Assembly (NCBI RefSeq): GCF_018409545.1
Contig: NZ_AP024563.1
Coordinates: 946,755-1,010,754 of the forward strand
Reading direction: 5' to 3'
DNA: 64,000 nt
Origin: Allochromatium tepidum
GTDB lineage: Bacteria; Pseudomonadota; Gammaproteobacteria; Chromatiales; Chromatiaceae
Under the pieces are notes generated by a model that was not told where the DNA came from, did not search any database, and worked only from the letters and a program-made list of their open reading frames with translations. Below are positions 29,589 through 39,199 of the stretch, one piece after another. Position 1 is the first letter of the stretch. Each line of letters begins with the position of its first letter. The position numbers and the translations under genes are program-made.

Positions 29589-30636
29589 AGGCGTTCCTGA
29601 TTAGTTACGAACCTCAGCAGACTCGTCTCTTCTAGTCTACACTCTCAGTAGATGCCACTCACCGGAGACAGCTGATGCCTCAGAACACGATTCAGTTTCA
29701 GAAAGGCTTGAGTTTGCCGGAGTTTCTCCAGAACTACGGAACCGAGGACCAGTGCAAACAGGCCCTTGAACAGTGGCGTTGGCCGCAAGGCTTCGTCTGC
29801 CCGAGCTGCGGACACGCGGGTGAGCCGGTGCGCTTGCGCACGCGGGCGCTGTTGCAGTGTCGCCACTGTCATCATCAAACCTCACTGATCGCCGGAACGA
29901 TCTTTGAGGCGACCAAGTTGCCGCTGACGACCTGGTTTTCGGCGATGTTTCTGCTGACACAGCAGAAAAACGGGATCTCGGCCCTGGAGCTCAAACGGCA
30001 TCTGGGCGTGTCCTATTTGACGGCGTGGCGGGTTAAGCACAAATTGTTGCAAGTCATGAAAGAGCGCGACGATCAAACGCCGCTCAGCGGCGTCATCGAG
30101 GTCGACGACGCCTACTGGGGCGGCGAGCACCACGGGGGCAAGCGCGGGCGCGGCTCACCGAACAAGGTTCCATTCATCGCCGCGCTCTCGTGCGACGAGG
30201 ACAACCACCCCATCGGCCTGCGCTTGGGTAAAGTCGCCGGCTTCCGCAAAACCGAGGTCGAACGCTTCGCCAAGCGCCACTTTGACCCCAGCGCCCTCAT
30301 CCGCACGGATGGATTGTCCTGCTTCAGCGTCATCGCCGCGGCCGGATTCGAGCACCAGCCGATCGTCACCGGCGGCGGCCACCCCAGCATGGAGATTCCT
30401 GAGTTCCAGTGGCTCAATACCGTGCTGGGCAACGTCAAAAACAGCCTGCAAGGCTCCTACCATCATCTCAGCGGCAAGCATCTGCCGCGCCACCTCGCCG
30501 AGTTCTGCGATCGCTTCAATCGCCGCTTCGACCTCGCCGCCATGCTGCCGCGCTTGGGCAAAGCCGCGGTGCGTACACCCCCAATGCCGCATCGCCTCCT
30601 CAAACTAGCTGAGCTATGTTAATAATCAGGAAGGCG
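29588..30636. mobile_element. IS1595-family (ISXO2-like) insertion sequence
   Basis: The element is about 1.05 kb. Its ends share an imperfect inverted repeat: TTCCTGATTA at 29594-29603 on the left and the same string read from the minus strand at 30624-30633 on the right, with further matches inward up to CTCAGC on both sides. It carries one transposase gene. I do not see a clear 8-base target duplication. The right end lies about 100 bases from the 3' end of moaD and the left end touches the antitoxin gene. Confidence 0.75.
29675..30622 (+). CDS. IS1595-family transposase
   Basis: The 315-residue DDE-type transposase has an N-terminal zinc ribbon (CPSCGHAG, then CRHCHHQTSL), a helical segment recognising DNA (LELKRHLGVSYLTAWRVKHK) and the ISXO2-like catalytic domain. 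The acidic residues are in VIEVDDAYWGGEHHGGKRGR and LIRTDGLSCF, followed by NVKNSLQGSYHHL. It looks full length and unbroken, so the element may be active. Confidence 0.93.
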   Translation: MPQNTIQFQKGLSLPEFLQNYGTEDQCKQALEQWRWPQGFVCPSCGHAGEPVRLRTRALLQCRHCHHQTSLIAGTIFEATKLPLTTWFSAMFLLTQQKNGISALELKRHLGVSYLTAWRVKHKLLQVMKERDDQTPLSGVIEVDDAYWGGEHHGGKRGRGSPNKVPFIAALSCDEDNHPIGLRLGKVAGFRKTEVERFAKRHFDPSALIRTDGLSCFSVIAAAGFEHQPIVTGGGHPSMEIPEFQWLNTVLGNVKNSLQGSYHHLSGKHLPRHLAEFCDRFNRRFDLAAMLPRLGKAAVRTPPMPHRLLKLAELC

Positions 30637-30733
30637 TTTGGCTGCGAACACCAAGGCGAACGTCGTCGGGAATGTCCATACCAAAGAACCCCAGGGTTTC
30701 GAGTCGTGAAGCGCGTGAATCGGCCCGGCCGTT

Positions 30734-30988
30734 TCAGCCGCCCGTGACCGGCGGGAAGAAGGCGACCTCCTGTCCGTCCAAGATCGGCGTCTCGGGGCGT
30801 GCCAGTTCCTGTTCGACCGCCGCCAGCACGGTTTCCTCGCCGCCGAGCGCTTCGGCCCAGACGCCGCCGCGTGCGCACAGATGCCGGCGCAGCGCGTCGA
30901 CGGTCGCGGTATCCGCCGACCAGTCGAGCTGTTCTTCGCTGGTGTCGAGCCGTTCGCGCAGACGCGCAAAATAACGTATCCGAATCAT
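30734..30988 (-). CDS. moaD: Molybdopterin synthase small subunit MoaD
   Basis: MoaD is the ubiquitin-like sulfur carrier of molybdopterin synthase. The 84-residue product starts MIRIRYFARLRERLDTSEEQ and ends in the required FFPPVTGG, whose final glycine carries the thiocarboxylate. It lies downstream of moeA, and the large subunit moaE is not in the window. Confidence 0.92.
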   Translation of the reverse strand: MIRIRYFARLRERLDTSEEQLDWSADTATVDALRRHLCARGGVWAEALGGEETVLAAVEQELARPETPILDGQEVAFFPPVTGG

Positions 30989-31009
30989 AGCGCCCTCCGG
31001 ACTTCCAAA

Positions 31010-32266
31010 TCAGTGCAGCAAGTCGCTGAACGGCAGGAACTCGACCGGATCGCCGCGCTCGACCACCCGTCCCGGCTGGAGCTGAACCAGACCATCGGCC
31101 CAGGCGACCGAGGACAGCACCGCCGAGGAACGGCTGGGATAGACCACCGCTTCGAGTTCACCATCGGCCCCGCGTTCCAGACGCGCGCGCTGGAATTCGA
31201 GTCGCTTGTCCGGGCGCGGCCAGTCGAAACCGGCGCGAACCTGGAGCGGACGCGCATCCGGTTCTCCCGCCACACCCTGCATCCGCCGGATCAGCGGTCG
31301 TGCGAACAGCACGGCGGTGACGAAGAGTGAGACCGGATTGCCGGGACAGCCGAGCAGCGGCGTGCCCTGGACCTCACCGAAGGCCAGCGGCTTGCCGGGA
31401 CGGATCTTGACCTGATGGAGTTCGAGCCGCCCGAGTCGCTCGACGGCGGGCTTGATGTGATCCTCTTCGCCGACCGAGACCCCGCCGCCGGCGATGATCA
31501 GATCCGCCTCGCGCGCGCCGCGTGCCATGGCCGCGACGGTCGATTCGAGATCGTCGGCGACGATGCCGAGATCGACGACCTCACAGCCCCAGGTCTGCAA
31601 CAGCCCCATGAGCATGAAACGGTTGGAGTTATAGATCTGACCGGGGCCGAGCGGCTGACCGGGCAACACCAGTTCGTCGCCGCTGGAAAGCATCGCCACG
31701 CGCAGCCGACGACGCACCACGAGTTGCGCCACGCCGACCGAAGCCGCCAGACCCAGATGCGCCGGCGTCAACCGCGTACCGGCCGCGATGACCTCGGCAC
31801 CGGCCCGGATGTCCTCACCCGCACGGCGGACGTTGGCGCCGGCCTTGACATCGAGCGGAATGCGCACCTGTCCGTCGGACGCTTCGCACACCTCCTGCAC
31901 GACCACCGTATCCGCGCCCTCGGGCACGGGCGCACCGGTGAAGATGCGCGCCGCCGTGCCGGGCGCCAGCGGTTCGCCGACCGCGCCGGCCGGGATGCGT
32001 TGAGCGACCGGCAGCCGACCGTCATGCGCAGCCAGATCGGCGTGCCGGACGGCATAACCGTCCATGGCGCTGTTGTCCCAGCCGGGCACGTCGATAGTGC
32101 TCATGACCGGCTCGGCCAATACGCGCCCGAGCGCCGATTCGAGCGCCAGGGTCTCGGTGCCGTCGATGGGCGAGACGCGCGCCGTCAGAAAGGCGACGGC
32201 CTCGTCCCTGGTCAGGGTCTTGCCGCCGGTCGCAACCGGCGCACAGTCGTTGGGTCGATCCATCAT
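31010..32266 (-). CDS. moeA: Molybdopterin molybdenumtransferase MoeA
   Basis: MoeA inserts molybdenum into adenylated molybdopterin. The roughly 418-residue product shows the family motifs DNSAMDGYAVR, IFTGAPVPEGADTVV, SSGDELV, IIAGGGVSVGEEDH and LLGCPGNPVSLFV, followed by domain IV. The ATG at 32266 overlaps the stop of moaB (ATGA); the next codon, 32263, is also ATG and could be the start. It is the middle gene of moaB-moeA-moaD. Confidence 0.95.
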   Translation of the reverse strand: MMDRPNDCAPVATGGKTLTRDEAVAFLTARVSPIDGTETLALESALGRVLAEPVMSTIDVPGWDNSAMDGYAVRHADLAAHDGRLPVAQRIPAGAVGEPLAPGTAARIFTGAPVPEGADTVVVQEVCEASDGQVRIPLDVKAGANVRRAGEDIRAGAEVIAAGTRLTPAHLGLAASVGVAQLVVRRRLRVAMLSSGDELVLPGQPLGPGQIYNSNRFMLMGLLQTWGCEVVDLGIVADDLESTVAAMARGAREADLIIAGGGVSVGEEDHIKPAVERLGRLELHQVKIRPGKPLAFGEVQGTPLLGCPGNPVSLFVTAVLFARPLIRRMQGVAGEPDARPLQVRAGFDWPRPDKRLEFQRARLERGADGELEAVVYPSRSSAVLSSVAWADGLVQLQPGRVVERGDPVEFLPFSDLLH

Positions 32267-32793
32267 CGCTCCAATAAACGCGGAATGAGTTGAGCGAAAT
32301 TGCAGGGTCGGGTGCGGATGTCGAGTTGCGGCTGGAGGATGCGCTCCCAAGCCGTGCGACAGGCCCCGGTCGAGCCGGGCAGACAGAAGACGAAGGTACC
32401 GTTGGCCAGCCCGCCGAGCGCGCGCGACTGAAGCGTCGAGGCGCCGATCTCCTCGAACGAGACCTGCCGGAACAGCTCGCCGAAGCCTTCGAACTGCTTG
32501 TCGAGCAGGGGCACGATGGCCTCGGGGGTGCTGTCGCGTCCGGTCACGCCGGTTCCGCCCGTGCTCAGGATCACCTCGATCCCGGGATCGGCGATCCAGC
32601 GCGAGAAGACCGCGCGTAACTGGTAGACGTCGTCGCGGACGATCTCGCGCGCGACGACCTCATGTCCGGCCGCCTCGGCGCGCTCGCGCAACAGCCGACC
32701 GGAGGTGTCGCCGGCCTCGTCCCGACTGTCCGAGACGGTCAGGATCGCCAATCGCAGCGGTCGGAATGGCTGCTCGGTGAAATGCGTGTTCAT
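32263..32793 (-). CDS. moaB: Molybdenum cofactor biosynthesis protein MoaB (Mog family)
   Basis: MoaB belongs to the molybdopterin-adenylating MogA/MoaB family. The 176-residue product has [20 protein letters not shown] near the start, [18 protein letters not shown] in the active site and [18 protein letters not shown] near the end. The ATG at 32793 is preceded by GGGGAA. It starts the moaB-moeA-moaD run, which is consistent with molybdoenzymes in this organism. Confidence 0.92.
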   Translation of the reverse strand: MNTHFTEQPFRPLRLAILTVSDSRDEAGDTSGRLLRERAEAAGHEVVAREIVRDDVYQLRAVFSRWIADPGIEVILSTGGTGVTGRDSTPEAIVPLLDKQFEGFGELFRQVSFEEIGASTLQSRALGGLANGTFVFCLPGSTGACRTAWERILQPQLDIRTRPCNFAQLIPRLLER

Positions 32794-32821
32794 GAGTGAG
32801 TTCCCCTGACGGCCGTCGGTC

Positions 32822-34666
32822 TCAACGCAGCCGGCTGATGTCGCGCACCGCGCCATGCGCCGCACTGGTGGTCATGGCCGCATAGGCTTTGAGCGCGCTC
32901 GACACCACGCGCTGACGCGACACCGGCTGCCAGGCATTCGGCCCCTTGGCCTCCATCGCCTGACGGCGGGCGGCGATCTGATCTTCACTGACCGCGAGAT
33001 GGATACGCCGGTTGGGAATGTCGATCTCGATGCGGTCGCCTTCCTCGACCAGGCCGATGAGTCCGCCTTCGGCCGCTTCGGGCGAGATATGACCGATCGA
33101 CAGCCCCGAGGTTCCGCCCGAGAACCGCCCGTCGGTGATGAGCGCACAGACCTTGTCCAATCCCTTGGACTTGAGATAGCTGGTCGGGTAGAGCATCTCC
33201 TGCATCCCGGGTCCGCCCTTGGGGCCTTCGTAGCGGATGACGACGATGTCGCCGGGCCGGATGCGGTCGGTGAGTATCGCGGAGACGGCGTCTTCCTGGC
33301 TCTCGAAGATCCGCGCCGGGCCGCCGAAGGTCAGGATCTCGGCATCTACACCGGCGGTCTTGACGATACAGCCGTCCTCGGCCAGATTGCCGAACAGCAC
33401 CGCGAGACCGCCGTCCTGGCTGTAGGCATGTTCGCGGTCGCGGATACAGCCGGCGGCGCGATCCAGATCCACGGACCATTGTGCGTCCTGGCTGAAAGCG
33501 ACCTGAGTCGGGATGCCGCCGGGCGCGGCGCTGAAACGCGCGTGCGCTTCGCTGTCCTGACTGCGCCCGATGTCCCAGCGCGCCAGCGCCTCACCCAGGG
33601 TCGGGCTATGCACGGTATAGGTGTCGGTATGGAGCAGTCCGGCGCGCTCCAGTTCACCCAAAATCGCCAGCACACCACCGGCGCGATGCACGTCTTCCAT
33701 GTGATATTTCTGCGTCGCCGGAGCGACCTTGCACAGATTCGGCACCTTGCGGCTCAGACGGTCGATGTCGGTCATGGTGAACGCGACCTCGGCCTCGCGC
33801 GCGGCAGCCAGCAGATGCAGCACGGTGTTGGTCGAGCCGCCCATGGCGATGTCGAGACTCATGGCGTTCTCGAAGGCGGCGAAGTCGGCGATCGAACGCG
33901 GCAGCACGCGCGCGTCGTCCTGTTCGTAGTAGCGGCGCGTCAGCTCCACGATCAGCCGTCCGGCTTCCAGAAACAGATCGCGGCGCTTGGCATGGGTGGC
34001 CGGCAGCGAGCCGTTGCCCGGCAGACTCAGACCCAGCGCCTCGGTCAGACAGTTCATCGAATTGGCGGTGAACATGCCCGAGCAGGAGCCGCAGGTCGGA
34101 CAGGCCGAGCGCTCGATCTGGGCGACGTCCGCGTCACTCTCGTTGGGGTTGGCGGCGGCGATCATGGCATCGACCAGATCCAGATGCACCTCGCCCTCGG
34201 CACGCTTCACCTTGCCCGCTTCCATCGGTCCGCCCGAGACGAACACCGCCGGGATGTTCAGACGCAGCGCGGCCATCAGCATTCCGGGCGTGATCTTGTC
34301 GCAGTTGGAGATACAGACCATGGCATCGGCGCAATGGGCGTTGACCATGTACTCGACCGAGTCGGCGATGATCTCGCGCGAGGGCAGGGAGTAGAGCATC
34401 CCGTTGTGACCCATGGCGATGCCGTCGTCGATGGCGATGGTGTTGAATTCCTTGGCCACGCCGCCGGCCGCCTCGATTTCGCGTGCGACCAGTTGGCCCA
34501 GATCCTTCAGATGCACATGACCGGGGACGAACTGGGTGAAGGAGTTGACGACGGCGATGATGGGTTTGTCGAAATCGGCGTCGGTCATGCCGGTGGCGCG
34601 CCACAGGGCGCGCGCGCCGGCCATGTTGCGGCCATGGGTGCTGGTTCTGGAGCGGTACTGGGGCAT
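32822..34666 (-). CDS. ilvD: Dihydroxy-acid dehydratase
   Basis: IlvD dehydrates 2,3-dihydroxy-3-methyl(valerate/butanoate) in valine, isoleucine and leucine synthesis. The 614-residue product is full length, beginning [20 protein letters not shown]. It holds the cysteines for the iron-sulfur cluster ([12 protein letters not shown] and [19 protein letters not shown]) and ends in [11 protein letters not shown]. It stands alone here without other ilv genes. Confidence 0.97.
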   Translation of the reverse strand: MPQYRSRTSTHGRNMAGARALWRATGMTDADFDKPIIAVVNSFTQFVPGHVHLKDLGQLVAREIEAAGGVAKEFNTIAIDDGIAMGHNGMLYSLPSREIIADSVEYMVNAHCADAMVCISNCDKITPGMLMAALRLNIPAVFVSGGPMEAGKVKRAEGEVHLDLVDAMIAAANPNESDADVAQIERSACPTCGSCSGMFTANSMNCLTEALGLSLPGNGSLPATHAKRRDLFLEAGRLIVELTRRYYEQDDARVLPRSIADFAAFENAMSLDIAMGGSTNTVLHLLAAAREAEVAFTMTDIDRLSRKVPNLCKVAPATQKYHMEDVHRAGGVLAILGELERAGLLHTDTYTVHSPTLGEALARWDIGRSQDSEAHARFSAAPGGIPTQVAFSQDAQWSVDLDRAAGCIRDREHAYSQDGGLAVLFGNLAEDGCIVKTAGVDAEILTFGGPARIFESQEDAVSAILTDRIRPGDIVVIRYEGPKGGPGMQEMLYPTSYLKSKGLDKVCALITDGRFSGGTSGLSIGHISPEAAEGGLIGLVEEGDRIEIDIPNRRIHLAVSEDQIAARRQAMEAKGPNAWQPVSRQRVVSSALKAYAAMTTSAAHGAVRDISRLR

Positions 34667-34791
34667 GATCTGACTGACCTCGGGGCTGATCGAAGTCGCT
34701 CAGTATATCGCCGCCGGCTGCAATCCTTGAACACTTTGGGATCGTGATCATCGCGAGGGCTTGACGATTTTCAAGCCGGCCAAGGTAATAT

Positions 34792-35067
34792 CCCGTTCGA
34801 GGCGTGCAGCAGGTGGTGGAGCGCGCCTACGGCTCCATGGTCATCCACCAGCGCGACCAGAGCGATGTCATCGAAGCCGGTCGCCTCATCCTCAACAGCA
34901 TGCAGGCCAAGCAGGACGACCGCCAACCCTGCCGGGTCCAGTGGTCGGAGATCATCCGCGGCATGACCCCGGACCACACCGTCCTGATCAACCGCCAGGA
35001 GCGACGCGGCTCCATGATCCTGCCGGGCCAGAGCATGTTCATCCCGGAAACCGAGCCGGCCGGCTAT
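34792..35067 (+). pseudogene. Fragment of an alpha-carboxysome shell gene (csoS1D-like)
   Basis: A frame on the plus strand reads VQQVVERAYGSMVIHQRDQS, TPDHTVLINRQERRGSMI and SMFIPETEPAGY. As I recall the CsoS1D tandem-BMC shell protein, it has VERAFG, a KDQS segment, ITPDHAVLINRQ, GSMI and SMFILETEPAGY in the same order and spacing. Only about 90 of some 250 residues survive: a stop lies just upstream at 34786 and the similarity ends at 35067, after which the frame continues with unrelated residues to 35133. No other cso or RuBisCO gene is in the window, so this is an isolated relic of a duplicated or lost carboxysome locus. Confidence 0.7.
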
Positions 35068-35236
35068 CTCGAGCGCACCAAGAGCCCGGCAAACATGGCC
35101 CGCGCCATCTCCACTACGATGTGCGTTTTCTGATCGAGATCGACGACCATCTGCCCATACCCGGCAACGACGAGTCACACGATGTCATCACCGTCAGTAG
35201 GCGGGTGCCGGTAGGGATGTTACGTGTATCGACCGG

Positions 35237-36016
35237 TCAGGCGAACAGTTGGGCGGCATCGTCCACGCGCGCAGCGGCCAGGAGCCAGCGTTTGAGTTGC
35301 TCCCGGTCGCGGCAGTCGAGAATGCGTGCGCAGTCGGCCTCGTCGAGGTTCAGGCCACGGCCGGCCAGCAGGGTGAGGATCGAGTCGGCCATGCCTCGTT
35401 CGATCCCGGTAGTCCGTCCTTCCTCGCGAATCGCCTCGATGCTCTCGTAGCCGGCACGTTGCAGCAGGTTGCGCAGCATGACGCGATGACTGGCGTCGCG
35501 ATCATAGAGCGCTTCGACCGGTACCGGATTGCGCAGGATGCCCGGAGCGGTGAGCACATCACCGGGGCCGAGCACCTGCACCGGCTGTTTGGGGCGGCGG
35601 ACCTCGACGCGCCTTGGGCCGATCAGGCGCACCACCCAGACCTGCTGGGTGCCCTGGTCGAGCAGTTCATTGATCTTGTCTTCCAGCTCCTGCTCGTCCT
35701 GTCCGGGTCCGGCATATTCGACCGCCAGCGGCGGCACGCCGGGGATCCAGCCGCGCTCATCGCCTGCTGCCGCCACGGCGATATCGGGTGCGCGCAGTGT
35801 CCCGCTCGCTGGAGTGAAGCCGGCATCGACGCCGGCCCATTCCACGTCCGGGTCGGTCTCCAGCACCTCGCCGCCCAATAGATGGCACCCCGAATGCTCG
35901 CGTCCGGCGGGCGCGCAATAGATCGGATGGCCGTTGCTCAGTTCATAGCGATCGCCCTCGCGTAACTGATCGACGCGAAAGGGACCGTGTGTGGTCGCGC
36001 GTGGCTGGCTGGGCAT
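35237..36016 (-). CDS. Uma2-family (DUF820) putative restriction-endonuclease-like protein
   Basis: The 259-residue protein fits the Uma2/DUF820 family with a PD-(D/E)XK fold. It shows a DVEWAGVDAG strand, LRAPDIAVAAAGDERGW, LAVEYAGPGQDEQELEDKIN and QQVWVVRLIGPRRVEVRRP. The aspartate, glutamate and lysine-like positions are in place, although VEYAG replaces the more usual VEVxS. The C-terminal third (EEGRTTGIERGMADSILTLL) resembles the DUF4351/Rpn tail. GGAGGATC precedes the ATG. Function in the cell is unknown. Confidence 0.7.
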   Translation of the reverse strand: MPSQPRATTHGPFRVDQLREGDRYELSNGHPIYCAPAGREHSGCHLLGGEVLETDPDVEWAGVDAGFTPASGTLRAPDIAVAAAGDERGWIPGVPPLAVEYAGPGQDEQELEDKINELLDQGTQQVWVVRLIGPRRVEVRRPKQPVQVLGPGDVLTAPGILRNPVPVEALYDRDASHRVMLRNLLQRAGYESIEAIREEGRTTGIERGMADSILTLLAGRGLNLDEADCARILDCRDREQLKRWLLAAARVDDAAQLFA

Positions 36017-36130
36017 CGCTCGGATCCTCCGTCGAGTCGCTAGGTGGAGATCCTGAGTATAAACCGCCGCCGTCGCGACAATGGCCGCAACGTCACGACA
36101 GGATCTCGAGCGCGGATCGGAGAGGCGATC

Positions 36131-37051
36131 TCAGTGCGGAATCAGGAATTCGAGTAGCGCCTTCTGGGCGTGTAGCCGATTCTCGGCCTCGTCCCAGACC
36201 ACCGAACGCGGGCCGTCGATGACCGAGGCCGCGACTTCCTCGCCGCGATGGGCAGGCAGACAGTGCATGAAGATGGCGTCGGCGCCGGCCTGGTCCATGA
36301 TGGCGTCCGTGACCTGATAGCTGGCGAACGCGGCCTTGCGCCGCTCCTTCTCCTCTTCCTGACCCATGCTGGCCCAGACGTCGGTGGCGATCAGATGCGC
36401 GCCCTCGGCGGCTTCGCGCGGATCGCGCAGGATGGTGCAACGACCGCCGCAGGCATCCAGCAGGTCGCTGTCCGGATCGAAGCCTTCGGGGCAGGCCACA
36501 CGCAGCTCGAAGTCGAACAGTTGCGCCGCTTCCATGAAGGAATGGCACATGTTGTTGCCGTCGCCGATCCAGGCCACGCGCTTGCCCCGGATGTCGCCGC
36601 GATGCTCGTGGAAGGTCTGGAGATCGGCGAGCATCTGGCAGGGATGACAGCGGTCGGTCAGGCCGTTGATCACAGGGACGCGCGAGTGGGCGGCGAACAC
36701 CTCCACCGTCGTCTGCTCGAAGGTGCGGATCATGACCGCATCGACCATGCGCGAGATGACCCGCGCGCTGTCCTCGATCGGCTCACCGCGTCCGAGCTGG
36801 GTGTCGCGCGGCGAGAGGAAGAGCGCATGACCGCCGAGCTGGACCATGCCGGCCTCGAAGGATACACGGGTGCGGGTCGAAGACTTCTCGAAGATCATCG
36901 CCAGCGTGCGACCGGCGAGCGGCTTGAAGTCCTGGCCGGCGGCACGCATCCGCTTGAGTTCGGTGGCGCGCGCGATCAACGCTCGGGCCTCGTCCAGGCT
37001 CAGATCGAGCAGGGTGAGGAAATGCCGGCAGTCTGTCTGTTGGGTGGCCAT
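36131..37051 (-). CDS. argF: Ornithine carbamoyltransferase
   Basis: ArgF joins carbamoyl phosphate and ornithine to make citrulline in arginine synthesis. The 306-residue product has the carbamoyl phosphate site [13 protein letters not shown] near residue 55, [14 protein letters not shown], and the ornithine site with [15 protein letters not shown]. It follows argD by about 27 bases on the same strand, forming an argD-argF pair. Confidence 0.97.
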   Translation of the reverse strand: MATQQTDCRHFLTLLDLSLDEARALIARATELKRMRAAGQDFKPLAGRTLAMIFEKSSTRTRVSFEAGMVQLGGHALFLSPRDTQLGRGEPIEDSARVISRMVDAVMIRTFEQTTVEVFAAHSRVPVINGLTDRCHPCQMLADLQTFHEHRGDIRGKRVAWIGDGNNMCHSFMEAAQLFDFELRVACPEGFDPDSDLLDACGGRCTILRDPREAAEGAHLIATDVWASMGQEEEKERRKAAFASYQVTDAIMDQAGADAIFMHCLPAHRGEEVAASVIDGPRSVVWDEAENRLHAQKALLEFLIPH

Positions 37052-37078
37052 CGGAAGCTGTCTCTAACGGGGTCGTCT

Positions 37079-38257
37079 TCAGGCGTCGCCCAAAAAGCCC
37101 TGGATGAGTCCGGTGAGGGCGCCGACCAGTTCGTCGACCTGAGCGCGGTCGATGATCAGCGGCGGCAGCAGCCGGATCACGCGCTCGGCGGTGACGTTGA
37201 TCAACAGTCCGGCGTCGAGCGCCTGACCGACGAGCGCGCCGCACGGGCGGTCGAGTTCGATGCCGACCATGAGACCACGTCCGCGGATGTCGACGACGCC
37301 CCGGGTCTCGCCCAGCGCCGCGCGCAGTGCGTCGAGCAGATAGGCGCCCTGGACTGCGGCGTTCTCGGTCAGGTTTTCGTCGATCAGGGTCTCCAGCACC
37401 GCGCGCCCGACACGACAGGCGAGCGGATTGCCGCCGAAGGTCGAGCCGTGCGAGCCGGGCGAGAACACCTCGGCCGCCGCGCCGCGCGCCAGACAGGCGC
37501 CGATCGGCATCCCGTTGCCCAGCCCCTTGGCCAGCGTGACCACATCGGGCCGGATGCCCGCGTGCCGGAAGGCGAACAGCCGTCCGGTGCGGCCCATGCC
37601 GGTCTGGATCTCGTCGAGCATCAGCAGCCAGCCCGAGCGGTCGCAGAGTTCGCGCAGCCGGACCAGATAGTCGTCGGACGGCAGACGGATGCCGCCCTCG
37701 CCCTGGATCGGCTCGATCAGGATGGCGACGATGTTGGGCCGGTTGGCCGCCGCCGTCTCGATCGCGTCCAGGTCGTCATAGGGCACGCGCACGAAGCCCT
37801 GCACCAGCGGCTCGAACCCGGCCTGGACCTTGCGGTTGCCGGTGGCCGAGAGCGTGGCCAGGGTGCGGCCGTGGAAGCTGTTCTCGGCGACCAGGATCGC
37901 CGGGTTATCGATGCCGCGCCGATGGGCGTGGAGCCGTGCCAGCTTGATCGCCGCCTCGTTGGCCTCCGCGCCCGAGTTGGCGAAGAAGACGCGGTCCATC
38001 CCGGCCTGTTCGGTCAGGAGCGCACCCAGGCGTTCCTGCTCGGCGACGCCGTAGAGGTTGGAGGTGTGGATCAGCCGCCCGGCCTGTTCACAGAGCGCAT
38101 CGCGCACGGCCGGATGGGCGTGTCCCAGACCGCAGACGGCGATTCCGGACAACGCATCCAGATAGCGCTTGCCGTTGGTGTCCCAGAGCCGGACGCCTTC
38201 GCCCCGGTCGAAGGTGACGGGGAGGCGATTGTAGGTGGCCATCAAGGGTTCGCTCAT
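37079..38257 (-). CDS. argD: Acetylornithine aminotransferase
   Basis: ArgD is a PLP enzyme making N-acetylornithine; it can also act as succinyldiaminopimelate aminotransferase. The 392-residue product has NSGAEANEAAIKLAR, the WLLMLDEIQTGMGRTG region and the PLP lysine in TLAKGLGNGMPIG, with GSHGSTFGGNPLAC after it. It lies upstream of argF; the sodB terminator separates it from sodB. Confidence 0.96.
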   Translation of the reverse strand: MSEPLMATYNRLPVTFDRGEGVRLWDTNGKRYLDALSGIAVCGLGHAHPAVRDALCEQAGRLIHTSNLYGVAEQERLGALLTEQAGMDRVFFANSGAEANEAAIKLARLHAHRRGIDNPAILVAENSFHGRTLATLSATGNRKVQAGFEPLVQGFVRVPYDDLDAIETAAANRPNIVAILIEPIQGEGGIRLPSDDYLVRLRELCDRSGWLLMLDEIQTGMGRTGRLFAFRHAGIRPDVVTLAKGLGNGMPIGACLARGAAAEVFSPGSHGSTFGGNPLACRVGRAVLETLIDENLTENAAVQGAYLLDALRAALGETRGVVDIRGRGLMVGIELDRPCGALVGQALDAGLLINVTAERVIRLLPPLIIDRAQVDELVGALTGLIQGFLGDA

Positions 38258-38292
38258 GGCGCAAAGACCCCGATCGAGCTTTCAGAATGAAA

Positions 38293-38327
38293 TAAAAAAG
38301 GCGGTTACCCCGCATGGGAAACCGCCT
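38293..38327 (-). terminator. Rho-independent terminator of sodB
   Basis: On the minus strand AGGCGGTT (38327-38320) pairs with AACCGCCT (38306-38299), extended by three more G-C pairs across a mismatch, and is followed by a run of six T. It lies about 80 bases after the sodB stop and before argD, so it insulates argD from sodB. Confidence 0.9.
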
Positions 38328-38405
38328 CTGTGTATAAGGCGAAGTGGGCGAATATAACGCGATATTTACATGCTTGACAAGGAGCGATGCTTCGATTCGC
38401 GTGGT

Positions 38406-38987
38406 TCAGGCGCCGTAGTTGGCGGCAACGAACTCCCAATTCACCTTGTCCCAGATGCTTTCGAGGTACTTGGGACGGGCGTTGCGATAGTCGATGTAGT
38501 AGGCGTGTTCCCAGACGTCGACGGTCAGGAGCGCGGTCTTGCCCGAGGTCATGGGGGTGCCGGCGTTGGAGGTGTTGAAGATCTCGATCGAGCCGTCGGC
38601 GTTCTTGACCAGCCAGGTCCAGCCCGAGCCGAAGTTGGTGGCGGCCGACTGGGCGAACTGCTTCTTGAACTCCTCGAACGAGCCGAACTTGGCGTCGATC
38701 GCCGCCGCCAGCGCACCGCTCGGGGCGCCGCCGCCGTTGGGGCTGAGACAGTTCCAGTAGAAGGTATGGTTCCAGACCTGTGCGGCGTTGTTGAAGAGGC
38801 CGCCCGAGGACTTCAGGACGATGTCCTCCAGACTCATGTCGGCGAACTCGGTGTCCTTGATCAGGTTGTTGAGGTTGGTGACATAGGTCTGGTGATGCTT
38901 GCCGTAGTGGTACTCGATGGTCTCGGCCGAGATCACCGGCTCCAGGGCGTTCTTCTCATAGGGCAGGGCGGGCAGTTCGTGCGTCAT
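38406..38987 (-). CDS. sodB: Iron superoxide dismutase
   Basis: SodB removes superoxide in the cytoplasm. The 193-residue product has the four metal ligands in place: [12 protein letters not shown] near residue 27, [10 protein letters not shown] near 74, and [20 protein letters not shown] near 157-161. The residues [12 protein letters not shown] and the glutamine position favour the iron form. AGGAGA lies before the ATG at 38987. It is divergent from the amidotransferase gene. Confidence 0.95.
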   Translation of the reverse strand: MTHELPALPYEKNALEPVISAETIEYHYGKHHQTYVTNLNNLIKDTEFADMSLEDIVLKSSGGLFNNAAQVWNHTFYWNCLSPNGGGAPSGALAAAIDAKFGSFEEFKKQFAQSAATNFGSGWTWLVKNADGSIEIFNTSNAGTPMTSGKTALLTVDVWEHAYYIDYRNARPKYLESIWDKVNWEFVAANYGA

Positions 38988-39199
38988 GGTCGTCAGGTCT
39001 CCTGCGTTTTAGCGTGGGATCTTGGGTTTGGAGGGCTGAGCCGGACCGTTCGCGTGAACGGCATCAGCAGCACAGCCATCCATGATGAATGCACCGTCAC
39101 CATGCGGCCGACTCGCCGTTTTTACAACCATCCCCGGTCGGCGATTCGGCTATCCTCTTGGCGATAGTCATCGGATCACTTGGCGGGAGAAGACCTCAA

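Noticed and set aside
32855-34747. Long plus-strand open frame opposite ilvD
   Set aside because: It is antisense to a complete dihydroxy-acid dehydratase gene.
34761-35450. Long plus-strand frame over the csoS1D fragment and the end of the Uma2 gene
   Set aside because: The frame with real similarity is a different one (34792-35067); this frame is arginine/proline rich and has no family sequence.
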